Assembly (NCBI GenBank): GCA_947259435.1
Contig: CAMYMP010000725.1
Location: forward strand, 1-10,130
DNA from: an uncultured Woeseiaceae bacterium
GTDB taxonomy: Bacteria; Pseudomonadota; Gammaproteobacteria; Woeseiales; Woeseiaceae
Direction of reading: 5' to 3'
DNA: 10,130 nt
Made by a program: the position numbers and the translations under genes. Shown here in pieces: positions 1 through 7,235 of this stretch. Under the pieces are notes generated by a model. It was not told the origin of the DNA. It saw nothing but the letters and a program-made list of their open reading frames with translations, and searched no databases. Position 1 is the first letter of the stretch. Each line of letters begins with the position of its first letter.

Positions 1-331
1 GGCGCTGTGCTTTGGCCAGGCAGGCGACCGGCCCGACGATCTGATTCGCGAACTCGCGCGCAGCGCCTGGGAATCGGGCCTCGATCGCGTATTCGTTTCC
101 GAACTCGCGAAATATCATCGCGGCCGGGAAGAAGGCGCAGTGTTTGGCGTGATACGCAACGAACTCATCAAGCGCGGCGCCAGAGAAGATCAGATCGAAC
201 ATCACATGCAGGAGATCGAGTCGCTCGACTCGGCATTGGAATGGGCCGAGCCGGGCGATCTCATCGTAATGCTAGCCCTCGAACGTTCTCCGGACCTCTA
301 CGAAAAGTTACACACCTTGTCGAACACCTAG
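1..331 (+). CDS. Mur ligase / cyanophycin synthetase-like protein, C-terminal fragment (5' end outside window)
   Basis: Only the last 109 codons are present; reading begins at base 2 and ends with TAG at 329-331. The visible protein starts ALCFGQAGDRPDDLIREL and contains a segment AKYHRGREEGAVFGVIRNEL, then an acidic stretch and ALEWAEPGDLIVML. This order (a GDR turn, an RGR-x-EG-x-V segment, then A-x-PGDL-hydrophobic) is what I know from the C-terminal domain of ATP-dependent Mur ligases, especially the Mur-like half of cyanophycin synthetases. Those enzymes join amino acids to a peptide or polymer carboxylate in the cytoplasm. The ATP-binding P-loop and central domain would lie upstream, so the substrate cannot be judged. 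It could equally be a stand-alone Mur-ligase-domain protein. The gene converges on the M3 peptidase gene. Confidence 0.6.
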   Translation, partial: ALCFGQAGDRPDDLIRELARSAWESGLDRVFVSELAKYHRGREEGAVFGVIRNELIKRGAREDQIEHHMQEIESLDSALEWAEPGDLIVMLALERSPDLYEKLHTLSNT

Positions 332-334
332 GGT

Positions 335-409
335 CGCGGGCGGGGAGGTGTTCATCGGAAGTAAAGCGCAGCGCAGCGAGCCATGAAGATGAGCACCTAC
401 CGGGCCGCG
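335..409. terminator. Long imperfect hairpin between convergent genes (possible bidirectional terminator or REP-like element)
   Basis: Bases 335-356 can pair with 388-409: by hand I count 18 Watson-Crick pairs, one G-U and three mismatches around a 31-base loop. The inner part, GAGGTGTTCATC against GATGAGCACCT, is the strongest. The right arm runs into a perfect 12-bp palindrome, GGGCCGCGGCCC, at 402-413. The element fills most of the gap between two genes that end facing each other, as expected for a shared terminator. However, neither side has the T-run of a classical intrinsic terminator, so a repeat element or RNA-stabilising structure is also possible. Confidence 0.4.
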
Positions 410-423
410 GCCCAATTGCCTGT

Positions 424-2565
424 CTAGTTCAGTCCGCGCTTTTCGAGTAGCGGTCCGATTTCCGGTTCGCGGCCGCGGAAGTTCTGATACAGCTCCATGC
501 CAGGTCGTGTTCCGCCTTTGCTCAGAATTTCCTTGCGGTAACGGGCCGCCGTGTCCTGATCGAACAGGCTCGTTTCCCGGAATGCCATGAAAGTGTCGGC
601 GTCGAGAATCTCCGACCAGATGTAGCTGTAGTAGCCGGCCGAATATCCGCCCGAGAATATATGCTGGAAGTAGCCACTGCGATAGCGCGGGATGATCTCC
701 TCGATCAGGCCGATGTCGGCCATGGCGGCGCTTTCGAATCCCCGCGGCTCGACTGCTTCGGTCGTGTCGAGCACGTGGTAGGCCATATCGAGGTAGGCGG
801 CCGCCAGGTATTCAACGGTGACAAAGCCCTGATTGAACGTAGCTGACGCAGTGATCTTGTCGACAGCCTCCTGTGGAATCGGCTCGCCGGTCTGGTAGTG
901 ATTCGCAAACATGCGCAGCACTTCAGGTTCGCGCATCCAGTTCTCCATGACTTGCGACGGATATTCGACAAAGTCTCGCGGCGTGCTCGTTCCCGCAAGA
1001 GATTCGTAAGTCACATTCGACAACATGCCGTGCAGCGCATGGCCAAATTCGTGAAAAAATGTTTCGGCTTCCGTCAGGCTCAAGAGCGACGGCGAGTCGT
1101 CGGTCGGTGCCGGGAAGTTGAAATTGTTCGTCACGACCGGTGTCACGAAACCGTCGATGTTCGACTGCGAGCGCAGGGCGTTCATCCAGGCGCCGCCACG
1201 CTTTGATTCGCGCGCGAAGTAGTCCAAATACAGGATAGCGAGGTGGCTGCCATCGGCCTCCTTGACTTCAAATACCTGTTGCTCCGGATGCCACGTAGGC
1301 AGGTCTTCGCGCTGTTCGAATTGCAGGCCGAACAATTTCGTTGCAAGGGCGAAAACGCCATCGCGAACCGCGTTGACCTCGAAGAAGGGACGCAGTGCGT
1401 CCGCGTCAAGATCGAACTTGGCCTTGCGAACTTTTTCGGTGTAGTAACGCCAATCCCAGGCACGCAGGCGATCGTCGATACCGTCGGCTTTCATCAGCGC
1501 CTGCATATCGGCTCGCTCGGCGATCGCAACTGCAAGCGCGGGTCTCCATATCTGGTCGAGCAGGTTGTAAACGTTATCCGGGGTCTCGGCCATGTTGTCG
1601 GACAGCACATAATTCGCGTGGCTTTCATAGCCCATCAGCGCGGAGCGCTCAGCCCGAAGCTGCACCATGCGCGAGATAATCGCCTTATTGTCCACTTCGT
1701 TGTCGTTGTCGCCGCGCATGGCATAGCCATCGAATATCTTTTTGCGCATTTCGCGATTCGGCGAGTACTCCAGGAACGGATTGATGCTCGGGCGCTGCAG
1801 CGTGAATACCCAGCATTCACAATCGTGGCCGCGTCGCTTCGCTTCTTCGGCGGCCAGAGAGACAAGGCTAGCAGGCAGGTCACCAAGGTCCGCCCTGTCG
1901 GTGACGAGCAACTCGAAATTATTTGTGTCTTCCAAAACGTTGTCCCCGAACTGCTGCGACAGCTCGGCGAGTTCCGCGTTGATCTCACGCAGCCGATCCT
2001 GCGCCTCGTCCTCAAGATTGGCGCCGGAGCGTACGAATTCCTTGTGCGTTTCTTCGAGTAGGCGCTGTTGTTCGCCATCGAGTTCGAGATCGTCGCGCTG
2101 TTCGTACACGGTGAGTACGCGGTCGAACAGATCCTTGTTGAGGCGGATGTTATCCCGATGTGCCGCGAGTTCCGGAGCGATGGTTTTGGCAGTCTCCTTT
2201 GTCACGTCGTCTGAATTTGCCGAGTCGATCGCGAAGAAGATTCGACTAACTCTGCTCAGCGAGCCACCGCTGCGCTCGAGCGCTTCGATCGTATTGTCGA
2301 AACTCGGGGCTTCTGTCCGGGCGACGATAGCGTCGATCTCGGCATTGTGCTCGTCCATGCTGGCGCGAAAGGCCGGCAGGTAGTGTTCCGATTCGATCTG
2401 ATCGAATGGCGGGACGCCAAACTGTGTGTCCCATCCGTTGAGCAGCGGATTCGTAGCGATCACAGCATTAGCCGTGGCGTCCTCGAGCTCAGTTCCTGGC
2501 TCGTCACTGCACGACGAGACGGCCAGGCTAAATGCGATAGCCGTTAGTAGCAAATTCGACTTCAT
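424..2565 (-). CDS. M3 family metallopeptidase, Dcp-like peptidyl-dipeptidase, predicted lipoprotein
   Basis: A zinc peptidase of 713 residues, the usual length for the oligopeptidase A / peptidyl-dipeptidase Dcp family, which trims short peptides. The zinc site is intact: HEFGH at residues 505-509 inside ETFFHEFGHALHGML, with the third ligand Glu534 in DFVEYPSQVMENW. The substrate-binding HIFSGGYSAGYYSYIWSEIL segment is at about 635-654. The N terminus has two charged or polar residues, a hydrophobic stretch and a lipobox-like V-S-S-C ending at Cys19. Ser follows Cys19, which favours an outer-membrane-anchored, periplasm-facing lipoprotein. The ATG start is supported by GAGGA six bases upstream. 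A C-x-C pair at 249-251 is unusual. It lies downstream of the hydrolase remnant and EVE gene, with a 71-bp AT-rich gap that could hold its own promoter. Family assignment is firm; Dcp versus OpdA specificity is inferred. Confidence 0.93.
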   Translation of the reverse strand: MKSNLLLTAIAFSLAVSSCSDEPGTELEDATANAVIATNPLLNGWDTQFGVPPFDQIESEHYLPAFRASMDEHNAEIDAIVARTEAPSFDNTIEALERSGGSLSRVSRIFFAIDSANSDDVTKETAKTIAPELAAHRDNIRLNKDLFDRVLTVYEQRDDLELDGEQQRLLEETHKEFVRSGANLEDEAQDRLREINAELAELSQQFGDNVLEDTNNFELLVTDRADLGDLPASLVSLAAEEAKRRGHDCECWVFTLQRPSINPFLEYSPNREMRKKIFDGYAMRGDNDNEVDNKAIISRMVQLRAERSALMGYESHANYVLSDNMAETPDNVYNLLDQIWRPALAVAIAERADMQALMKADGIDDRLRAWDWRYYTEKVRKAKFDLDADALRPFFEVNAVRDGVFALATKLFGLQFEQREDLPTWHPEQQVFEVKEADGSHLAILYLDYFARESKRGGAWMNALRSQSNIDGFVTPVVTNNFNFPAPTDDSPSLLSLTEAETFFHEFGHALHGMLSNVTYESLAGTSTPRDFVEYPSQVMENWMREPEVLRMFANHYQTGEPIPQEAVDKITASATFNQGFVTVEYLAAAYLDMAYHVLDTTEAVEPRGFESAAMADIGLIEEIIPRYRSGYFQHIFSGGYSAGYYSYIWSEILDADTFMAFRETSLFDQDTAARYRKEILSKGGTRPGMELYQNFRGREPEIGPLLEKRGLN

Positions 2566-2636
2566 GATAGTTCCTCAACATATTTACGTTACTTAACTTA
2601 TTTAGACGCTCATCCGACTCAAGAAGTTGCAAAAGT
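2566..2636 (-). promoter_or_regulatory. AT-rich upstream region of the M3 peptidase gene
   Basis: This 71-bp gap is clearly more AT-rich than its surroundings. Read on the minus strand it contains TTGCAA, TTGAGT and TAAATA/TAAGTT stretches and a small palindrome GTTA-CT-TAAC (2588-2597), followed by the GAGGA ribosome binding site just before ATG. No pair of hexamers has both good sequence and 16-18 bp spacing, so I cannot place a promoter exactly. The composition and position make a promoter plausible. Confidence 0.3.
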
Positions 2637-2905
2637 TCATTCTGCGATCGGCAAGCCGCGCATGAAGTCTAGCGTCTGTTCCAGCATCTCGTCGGTGTTG
2701 TCAGGTGACAGGATGTTACCGGCCAAAACGTGTTTACTCGGGTCGCCGACGTCGTCGAACTCAATGAGGCGCTTGCGCGGCGCATCGACCAGCCGCAGGG
2801 CAGCGCCGGCACTGCCACTTCATTGATCAGGGCCGGAGGCGTGGCGATGAATCCCGCAACAGCGAGCAGAATGACGACCAGTACAGCAAGGAGTGACCTG
2901 GGCAA
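2637..2905 (-). pseudogene. Remnant of an exported alpha/beta hydrolase gene (large internal deletion plus frameshift)
   Basis: The first ~36 codons, from a TTG at 2905 six bases after the EVE stop, give a typical signal peptide or membrane anchor (LLAVLVVILLAVAGFIATPP). That frame then becomes meaningless (RRASASLSSTTSATR...). In a shifted frame the DNA down to TGA at 2637-2639 reads LRLVDAPRKRLIEFDD, then KHVLAGNILSP and a final helix ending MRGLPIAE. I recognise the KRLIEFDD...HVLAG-x-ILSP pattern as the C terminus around the catalytic His of alpha/beta hydrolases that start with such an anchor. The nucleophile elbow (G-x-S-x-G) and everything between are missing, and a TGA at about 2822 blocks the second frame upstream. 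So this looks like a gene of about 300 codons that lost most of its middle. The exact junction, near 2800-2820, cannot be fixed by eye. Family identity is from memory of pattern, not a search. Confidence 0.6.
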
Positions 2906-2911
2906 GAGGCG

Positions 2912-3364
2912 CTACTCCAGGGTCAGGATCAGATCCCAATGTTCGTCGCTGACGGGCATTATCGATAGCCGGTTGCCCCGTCGCGTCAGGATCATGTCGT
3001 CGAGCCCCGGATGAGCTTTTATTTCCGCAAGCGTGATGGGCTTTCTGAGTTTGCGCACGAACTCGACGTCGACGAGCACCCAGCGCGGATCGTCCTCGCT
3101 GCTTTTCGGGTCGAAGTACTTCGAGTCCGTGTCAAATTGGGTCGGGTCCGGATAGGGTTCGCTCGCGACCCTCGCAATGCCGGATATGCCGGGTTCTTTG
3201 CAGCTCGAGTGATAGAAAAAGATCTCGTCGTCAATGCGCATTTCGTCCCGCATCATGTTGCGGGCCTGATAATTGCGAACACTGTCCCACATCTCGCGAC
3301 CGTCCCGCTCGAGATCGTCGATGCTGTAAACGTCGGGTTCTGATTTCATCAGCCAGTAGGCCAC
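2912..3364 (-). CDS. EVE domain-containing protein (COG2947 type)
   Basis: A protein of 150 residues made of a single EVE domain (PUA-like fold), the normal size for the bacterial family. Diagnostic segments are AYWLMKSEPD (2-11), WDSVRNYQARNMMRDEM (26-42), DEIFFYHSSC, then GISGIARV and RRGNRLSIMPVS near the C terminus. EVE domains are thought to bind modified bases in nucleic acids through an aromatic pocket; the role of this stand-alone cytoplasmic version is not established. The start is GTG at 3364: an in-frame TAG lies 13 codons upstream and no other start codon intervenes, while the first ATG (codon 6) would cut into the conserved AYWLMKSEP. An AGGTGG lies only three bases before the GTG, which is close for a ribosome binding site. 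The gene is divergent from the DUF47 gene and sits 6 bp upstream of the hydrolase remnant, so the two were probably co-transcribed. Confidence 0.92.
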   Translation of the reverse strand: MAYWLMKSEPDVYSIDDLERDGREMWDSVRNYQARNMMRDEMRIDDEIFFYHSSCKEPGISGIARVASEPYPDPTQFDTDSKYFDPKSSEDDPRWVLVDVEFVRKLRKPITLAEIKAHPGLDDMILTRRGNRLSIMPVSDEHWDLILTLE

Positions 3365-3435
3365 GTTCCACCTGTTGTCTGTCTTCTCGTCGGGCTGCGG
3401 AGTCTAACACGACGGGTCCGTTTCGAAAGGCGCTA

Positions 3436-3444
3436 TGGTACGAT
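3436..3444 (+). promoter_or_regulatory. Candidate extended -10 promoter for the DUF47-pit-ggt-MFS run
   Basis: The 116-bp gap between the divergent EVE and DUF47 genes contains TGGTACGAT, which fits an extended -10 element (TG-n-TACGAT, 4 of 6 to TATAAT). It sits about 37 bases before the DUF47 start codon. No good -35 hexamer is found 16-18 bp upstream, which is tolerated for extended -10 promoters. It is flanked by GGCGC (3429-3433) and GCGCC (3446-3450), which can pair. I see no Pho box. This is a weak call. Confidence 0.25.
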
Positions 3445-3480
3445 GGCGCCACGATTCAGGAGAGGACCGGACCGACTGAA

Positions 3481-4155
3481 ATGACAAACGTACTTGCGAA
3501 TATTTTTGGCTCATCACCGGTCCAGCCGCTCGAAAAACACGTCGACATTGCGTATCGCTGTGCGAAACAGTTGCTGGGTTTTTTTGCAGCAGCAGTAGCT
3601 GGCGAATGGGACAAAGCCGCAAGCTTCCGCGACGAAATCGAGAAGCTTGAGCACGCGGCGGACGATCTGAAAAAAGAAATCCGGCTGCATCTTCCGAAGA
3701 GTCTGTTTATGCCGGTACCGCGCGAGGATCTGCTGGAGCTCCTGCTCGTGCAGGACAAGATCGCGAATCGCACAAAAGACGTTTCGGGCATAGTGCTGGG
3801 TCGCAAGATGCAGATTCCACCGGCGATTGCCGAACAGTTCCTTGAGTTTGTCGACCGCAATGTGGATGCGGCGAAGCAGGCACGCAAAAGTGTGCGCGAG
3901 CTGGACGAATTATTCACCGCTGGCTTTCGCGGCGCAGAAGTGGATCTGGTCGCCGGCATGATCGAAGAACTCGACCGTATCGAGACCGATACCGACGACA
4001 AACAAGCGGCGTTGCGCGCGGCGCTGTTTGCGATCGAAGACTCGCTGAATCCGGTCGACGCCGTATTCATGTATCAGGTCATCGAACTAACGGGCGAGAT
4101 TGCGGACATGGCCGAACGTGTCGGCCGCCGGCTTGAGCTGTTGCTCTCTCACTAA
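3481..4155 (+). CDS. DUF47 / PhoU-like Pit accessory protein (TIGR00153 family)
   Basis: A helical cytoplasmic protein of 224 residues, matching the usual length of the DUF47 (UPF0111) family. Recognisable segments are EIEKLEHAADDLKKEIRLHL (52-71), LPKSLFMPVPREDLLELLLVQDKI (71-94, with the typical F-x-P-V-x-R-E-D-L), NRTKDVSGIVLGRKMQIP (96-113), and a final helix DAVFMYQVIELTGEIADMAERV (193-214). These acidic helices resemble PhoU, and in many bacteria the gene directly precedes pit, as here. Known work on such pairs supports a role in regulating or assisting phosphate uptake by Pit. The ATG at 3481 has its best purine-rich sequence, AGGAGAGGA, 14 bases upstream, which is unusually far. There is no alternative in-frame ATG, GTG or TTG nearby upstream. 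It is probably the first gene of the run to 8517. Confidence 0.93.
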   Translation: MTNVLANIFGSSPVQPLEKHVDIAYRCAKQLLGFFAAAVAGEWDKAASFRDEIEKLEHAADDLKKEIRLHLPKSLFMPVPREDLLELLLVQDKIANRTKDVSGIVLGRKMQIPPAIAEQFLEFVDRNVDAAKQARKSVRELDELFTAGFRGAEVDLVAGMIEELDRIETDTDDKQAALRAALFAIEDSLNPVDAVFMYQVIELTGEIADMAERVGRRLELLLSH

Positions 4156-4171
4156 TAATTATTCAAAAAGT

Positions 4172-4189
4172 CGGGCGCTTTGGCGTCCG
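4172..4189. other. Intercistronic hairpin between DUF47 gene and pit
   Basis: CGGGCGC (4172-4178) pairs with GCGTCCG (4183-4189) through seven pairs including one G-U, around a TTTG loop. The hairpin occupies the centre of the 47-bp gap and lies just before the pit ribosome binding site. On the + strand no T-run follows, so it is unlikely to stop pit transcription. On the minus strand it is followed by a run of five T, the form of an intrinsic terminator against antisense transcription. It could also affect RNA processing or pit translation. Confidence 0.35.
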
Positions 4190-4202
4190 TGAGGGCAGTT
4201 TC

Positions 4203-5453
4203 ATGGAAGCACAGCTCGTTTATATAGGCCTGGCCGCCGTGTTCGGCATCTTCATGGCATGGGGTATCGGCGCGAACGATGTCGCCAATGCAATGGCGAC
4301 GTCGGTCGGCTCCAAAGCACTGACCATCAAACAGGCAATTCTCGTTGCCGCCGTGTTCGAGTTCATGGGTGCGGTGCTTGCCGGCGGCGAAGTCACGTCC
4401 ACGATCAGAAAAGGCATTGTCGATGCGGACCTGCTAGAAGGCAGCCCTGAGTTGCTGATTTACGGCATGCTCGCGGCTCTGCTCGCCGCGGGCACCTGGC
4501 TACTGATTGCATCGCGCAACGGCTGGCCTGTTTCGACAACGCATTCGATCGTTGGCGCAATTGTCGGGTTCGCCGCTGTCGGCATAGGCGTCGATGCCGT
4601 GCAGTGGGGCAAGGTCGGCACGATCGTCATGAGCTGGGTGGTGTCACCGCTGACCGCCGGGTTCATCGCTTACCTCATTTACCGCAGTGTGCAGCGCCTG
4701 ATTCTGCGCCAGGAAGATCCGCTGGCCAAAGCCAAGCGTTATGTGCCCGTCTACATTTTTCTCGCCGCGTTTACGATCACGCTCGTAACGATACTGAAGG
4801 GACTCAAACACGTCGGGCTGAATCTCGATTTGCGCGAAGCATACGCACTCGCGATTGCGATTGCGGTCGGCATCGCAATCGTTGGTGCGTTGGCCATTCG
4901 GCGCATCCAGCCCGACAAGAAAGCCGAAAAGCACCAGCACTTCCATACGGTCGAGCGCGTCTTCGGCGTACTGATGATCGTAACCGCCTGCGGCATGGCG
5001 TTCGCGCACGGCTCGAACGATGTCGCCAACGCGATTGGTCCCCTTGCAGCAGTAATCAGCGTCGCACAGACTGGCTCGATCGCGGCCAAGTCCGCGTTGC
5101 CGGTGTGGGTACTGATGCTCGGCGGTGGCGGAATCGTGATCGGTCTCGCAACGTTTGGCCGTCATGTCATTGCGACAGTCGGCAAGAAGATCACGCAGTT
5201 GACGCCCAGCCGCGGATTTGCGGCCGAACTTGCGGCGGCAACGACGATCGTCATTGCGTCAGGTACCGGCATACCGATATCGACGACGCACACGCTGGTT
5301 GGCGCGGTGCTCGGCGTCGGCATGGCGCGTGGCATCGAGGCGATCGATCTTCGCGTCGTCGCGCGCATACTCGTGTCATGGGTCGTAACCATTCCGGCCG
5401 GCGCATTTCTCGCGATCGTGTTTTTCTTTATATTCAAGATGGTCTTGCCGTAA
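4203..5453 (+). CDS. pit: Inorganic phosphate transporter, PiT family
   Basis: An inner-membrane protein of 416 residues in the PiT family, which takes up phosphate (often as a metal-phosphate complex) driven by protons or sodium. Both family repeats are visible: the N-terminal GIGANDVANAMATSVGSKAL (21-40) and the C-terminal HGSNDVANAIGPLAAV (269-284), each later followed by an STTH motif (111-114 and 360-363, the second in ISTTHTLVGAVLGVG). About ten hydrophobic segments can be counted, with a hydrophilic central loop around 235-250 that is rich in Lys and His. The ATG at 4203 is preceded by GAGGG with good spacing. Pairing with the DUF47 gene 47 bp upstream is a classic arrangement. The ggt start follows only 16 bp after the pit stop, so read-through transcription into ggt and the MFS gene is likely. 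Family assignment is firm; the co-transported ion cannot be told. Confidence 0.95.
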   Translation: MEAQLVYIGLAAVFGIFMAWGIGANDVANAMATSVGSKALTIKQAILVAAVFEFMGAVLAGGEVTSTIRKGIVDADLLEGSPELLIYGMLAALLAAGTWLLIASRNGWPVSTTHSIVGAIVGFAAVGIGVDAVQWGKVGTIVMSWVVSPLTAGFIAYLIYRSVQRLILRQEDPLAKAKRYVPVYIFLAAFTITLVTILKGLKHVGLNLDLREAYALAIAIAVGIAIVGALAIRRIQPDKKAEKHQHFHTVERVFGVLMIVTACGMAFAHGSNDVANAIGPLAAVISVAQTGSIAAKSALPVWVLMLGGGGIVIGLATFGRHVIATVGKKITQLTPSRGFAAELAAATTIVIASGTGIPISTTHTLVGAVLGVGMARGIEAIDLRVVARILVSWVVTIPAGAFLAIVFFFIFKMVLP

Positions 5454-5469
5454 CGGGAGTGAGCTGCCG

Positions 5470-7235
5470 ATGCGCCGCCTATTCATAGCTGTTGTCGCGC
5501 TGCAGATGTCCTGCGCCATGGCCCAGGTCGTCGAGCCGTCGGTTATTCGTTACACCGACTTGCGGCACCCGGTCTACAGTTCGACCGGGATGATCGCGGC
5601 GCAAAGCAATACCGCGGCCGTAGTCGGTGCAGAGGTGCTTGCAGATGGCGGCAATGCGGTTGATGCTGCGGTTGCGGTCGGCTTCTCGCTCGCGGTCACG
5701 CTACCGCGGGCCGGCAATATCGGCGGTGGTGGGTTCATGCTCGTGTACGACGCCGAATCCGATTCAGCCACGGCGATCGATTATCGAGAAATGGCGCCGC
5801 CGGCCGCGCACCGTGACATGTTCCTCGATGAGAATGGCAACGCTGATCCGGAACTATCGCGCTTCAGCCACAAAGCCTCGGGCGTCCCGGGCACGGTGGC
5901 CGGGTTGTACCTTGCACACAAAAAGTTTGGCCGTATGTCGTGGAAGCGCGTCGTTCAGCCCGCGGCCGATCTCGCTCGTGAAGGCATTGTCGTAACGCGT
6001 GACCTCGCGAACCTGCTTGCATCCCGCAAGGAGAGGATGTGTCGTGACGCGTCAACCTGCGAATATTTCTATAAACCTGGTGGTGTTCCGTACCGAATGG
6101 GCGAGACCCTTGTGCAATCGGATCTCGCCGAATCGCTGCAATTGATTGCGGACGAGGGGCCTGACGCGTTTTATCGCGGCGCGATTGCCGAGAAGATAGC
6201 GGCCGAGATGAAACGGGGCGGGGGTCTGATTGACATGGAGGCACTTGCGGCCTACAAGCCCGTGATCCGCGAGCCGCTCCGCGGCAGCTACCGCGGCTAC
6301 GAGATCGTCACGATGCCACCGCCGAGCTCGGGAGGTGCCCACATCCTGCAAATGCTGAACGTGCTGTCGCATTTTCCCGTGACGGCGATGGGCGCTGGCA
6401 GCGCCGACGCGACGCATCTGCTGGCCGAAGTCATGCGGCTTGCCTATGCCGATCGCAGCAAACACCTTGGCGATCCCGACTTCTATGACGTCCCCGTCGA
6501 CTGGCTCACGAGCGCGGACTATGCCGCTGAGCTCGCAGACTCGATCGATATGAAATGGGCGCGCCCGTCGACTGACGTAGCCCCCGGTGTCGCGCCGTTG
6601 CATGAAAGCGAAGACACAACTCACTTTTCGGTCATCGATACGGACGGCAATATCGTGTCGAATACCTACACGCTGAATTTCTCTTACGGCTCGGCCATAT
6701 CCGTTGCCGGCGCCGGATTCCTGCTCAACAATGAAATGGACGACTTCGTCTCCAAACCGGGCGTGCCCAACGCGTTCGGTTTGCTGGGCGGCAAGGCGAA
6801 TTCGGTCGAGGCCGGCAAGCGGCCATTGAGTTCGATGACGCCGGCCATCGTATTTGCTGACGGTGAGCCGTGGTTTGCGACGGGCAGCCCGGGCGGTAGC
6901 CGTATCATTACAACGGTGCTGCAGGTATCATTACAACGGTGCTGCAGATGCTCGTCAACGTCATCGACCATGGCATGAACCTTGCGGACGCATCGAATCA
7001 ACCGCGCGTGCACCATCAGTGGTTTCCTGACGAGCTGCAGCTCGAATCCGGATTCAGTCCCGATACGATTCGGCTTCTCGAGGCCCGAGGACATGTAGTG
7101 CGACCCTCAACACGATCGATGGGCAGCCTGCAGTCCGTCGCGATTCGCGACGGCTTGTACCGCGGCGCGTCGGATCCGCGCCGACCGAATGCTGGCGCCG
7201 CTGCGCCCGCCGCCATAGATGCCACTGTCCACTAA
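5470..7235 (+). pseudogene. ggt: Gamma-glutamyltransferase, frameshifted by a 23-bp tandem duplication
   Basis: GGT is a self-cleaving periplasmic enzyme that transfers or hydrolyses gamma-glutamyl groups, for example from glutathione. The first frame (5470-6978) has a Sec signal peptide ending A-M-A at 16-18, DYREMAP with the substrate-binding Arg106, the processing site DTTHFS with the likely nucleophile Thr383, TYTLN with Thr401, PLSSM (452-456) and GSPGGSRIITTVLQ (472-485). Reading then runs into 17 unrelated residues and TGA at 6976-6978. The true C terminus continues in another frame from 6948 to TAA at 7235: LVNVIDHGMNLADA, PRVHHQWFPDELQLE and YRGASDPRRP are all typical GGT. Removing one 23-base repeat joins both into 580 codons, the size of E. 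coli GGT. As written, the product loses half of the small subunit and should be inactive. A GGAGTG ribosome binding site precedes the ATG. A Cys191/Cys197 pair could form a disulfide. All known catalytic residues up to the break are intact, so inactivation is recent or an artefact. Confidence 0.9.
6902..6947 (+). repeat. Perfect 23-bp tandem direct duplication inside ggt
   Basis: Two identical adjacent copies, 6902-6924 and 6925-6947, each starting GTATCATTACAAC and ending GGTGCTGCAG. The bases on either side do not extend the match, so there are exactly two copies. The first copy encodes the conserved I-T-T-V-L-Q segment; the second repeats the same bases shifted by 23, which is not a multiple of three, and so breaks the frame. 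Confidence 0.98.

Noticed and set aside
1243..2061. Long open frame (272 codons) on the + strand
   Set aside because: It lies wholly antisense to the M3 peptidase, which has intact zinc-site motifs; its translation shows no recognisable domain and it is a by-product of GC-rich codon use.
3429..3450. GGCGC...GCGCC inverted repeat around the candidate -10 as an operator
   Set aside because: The arms are only five bases and GC-rich; with the surrounding composition this is expected by chance, so I mention it under the promoter but do not call an operator.
3365..3480. Pho box upstream of the DUF47-pit genes
   Set aside because: I looked for CTGTCAT-like direct repeats at 11-base spacing and found none.
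4852..4881. Perfect 10-bp inverted repeat with 10-base loop inside pit
   Set aside because: It falls in a membrane helix made of alternating Ala, Ile and Gly codons (AIAIAVGIAIV), and the repeated GCGATTGCGAT-type codons explain the symmetry without a regulatory role.
4604..5488. 294-codon open frame on the + strand overlapping pit
   Set aside because: It is an out-of-frame reading of pit, rich in Arg, His and Cys with no hydrophobic pattern, while the pit frame carries all PiT signatures.
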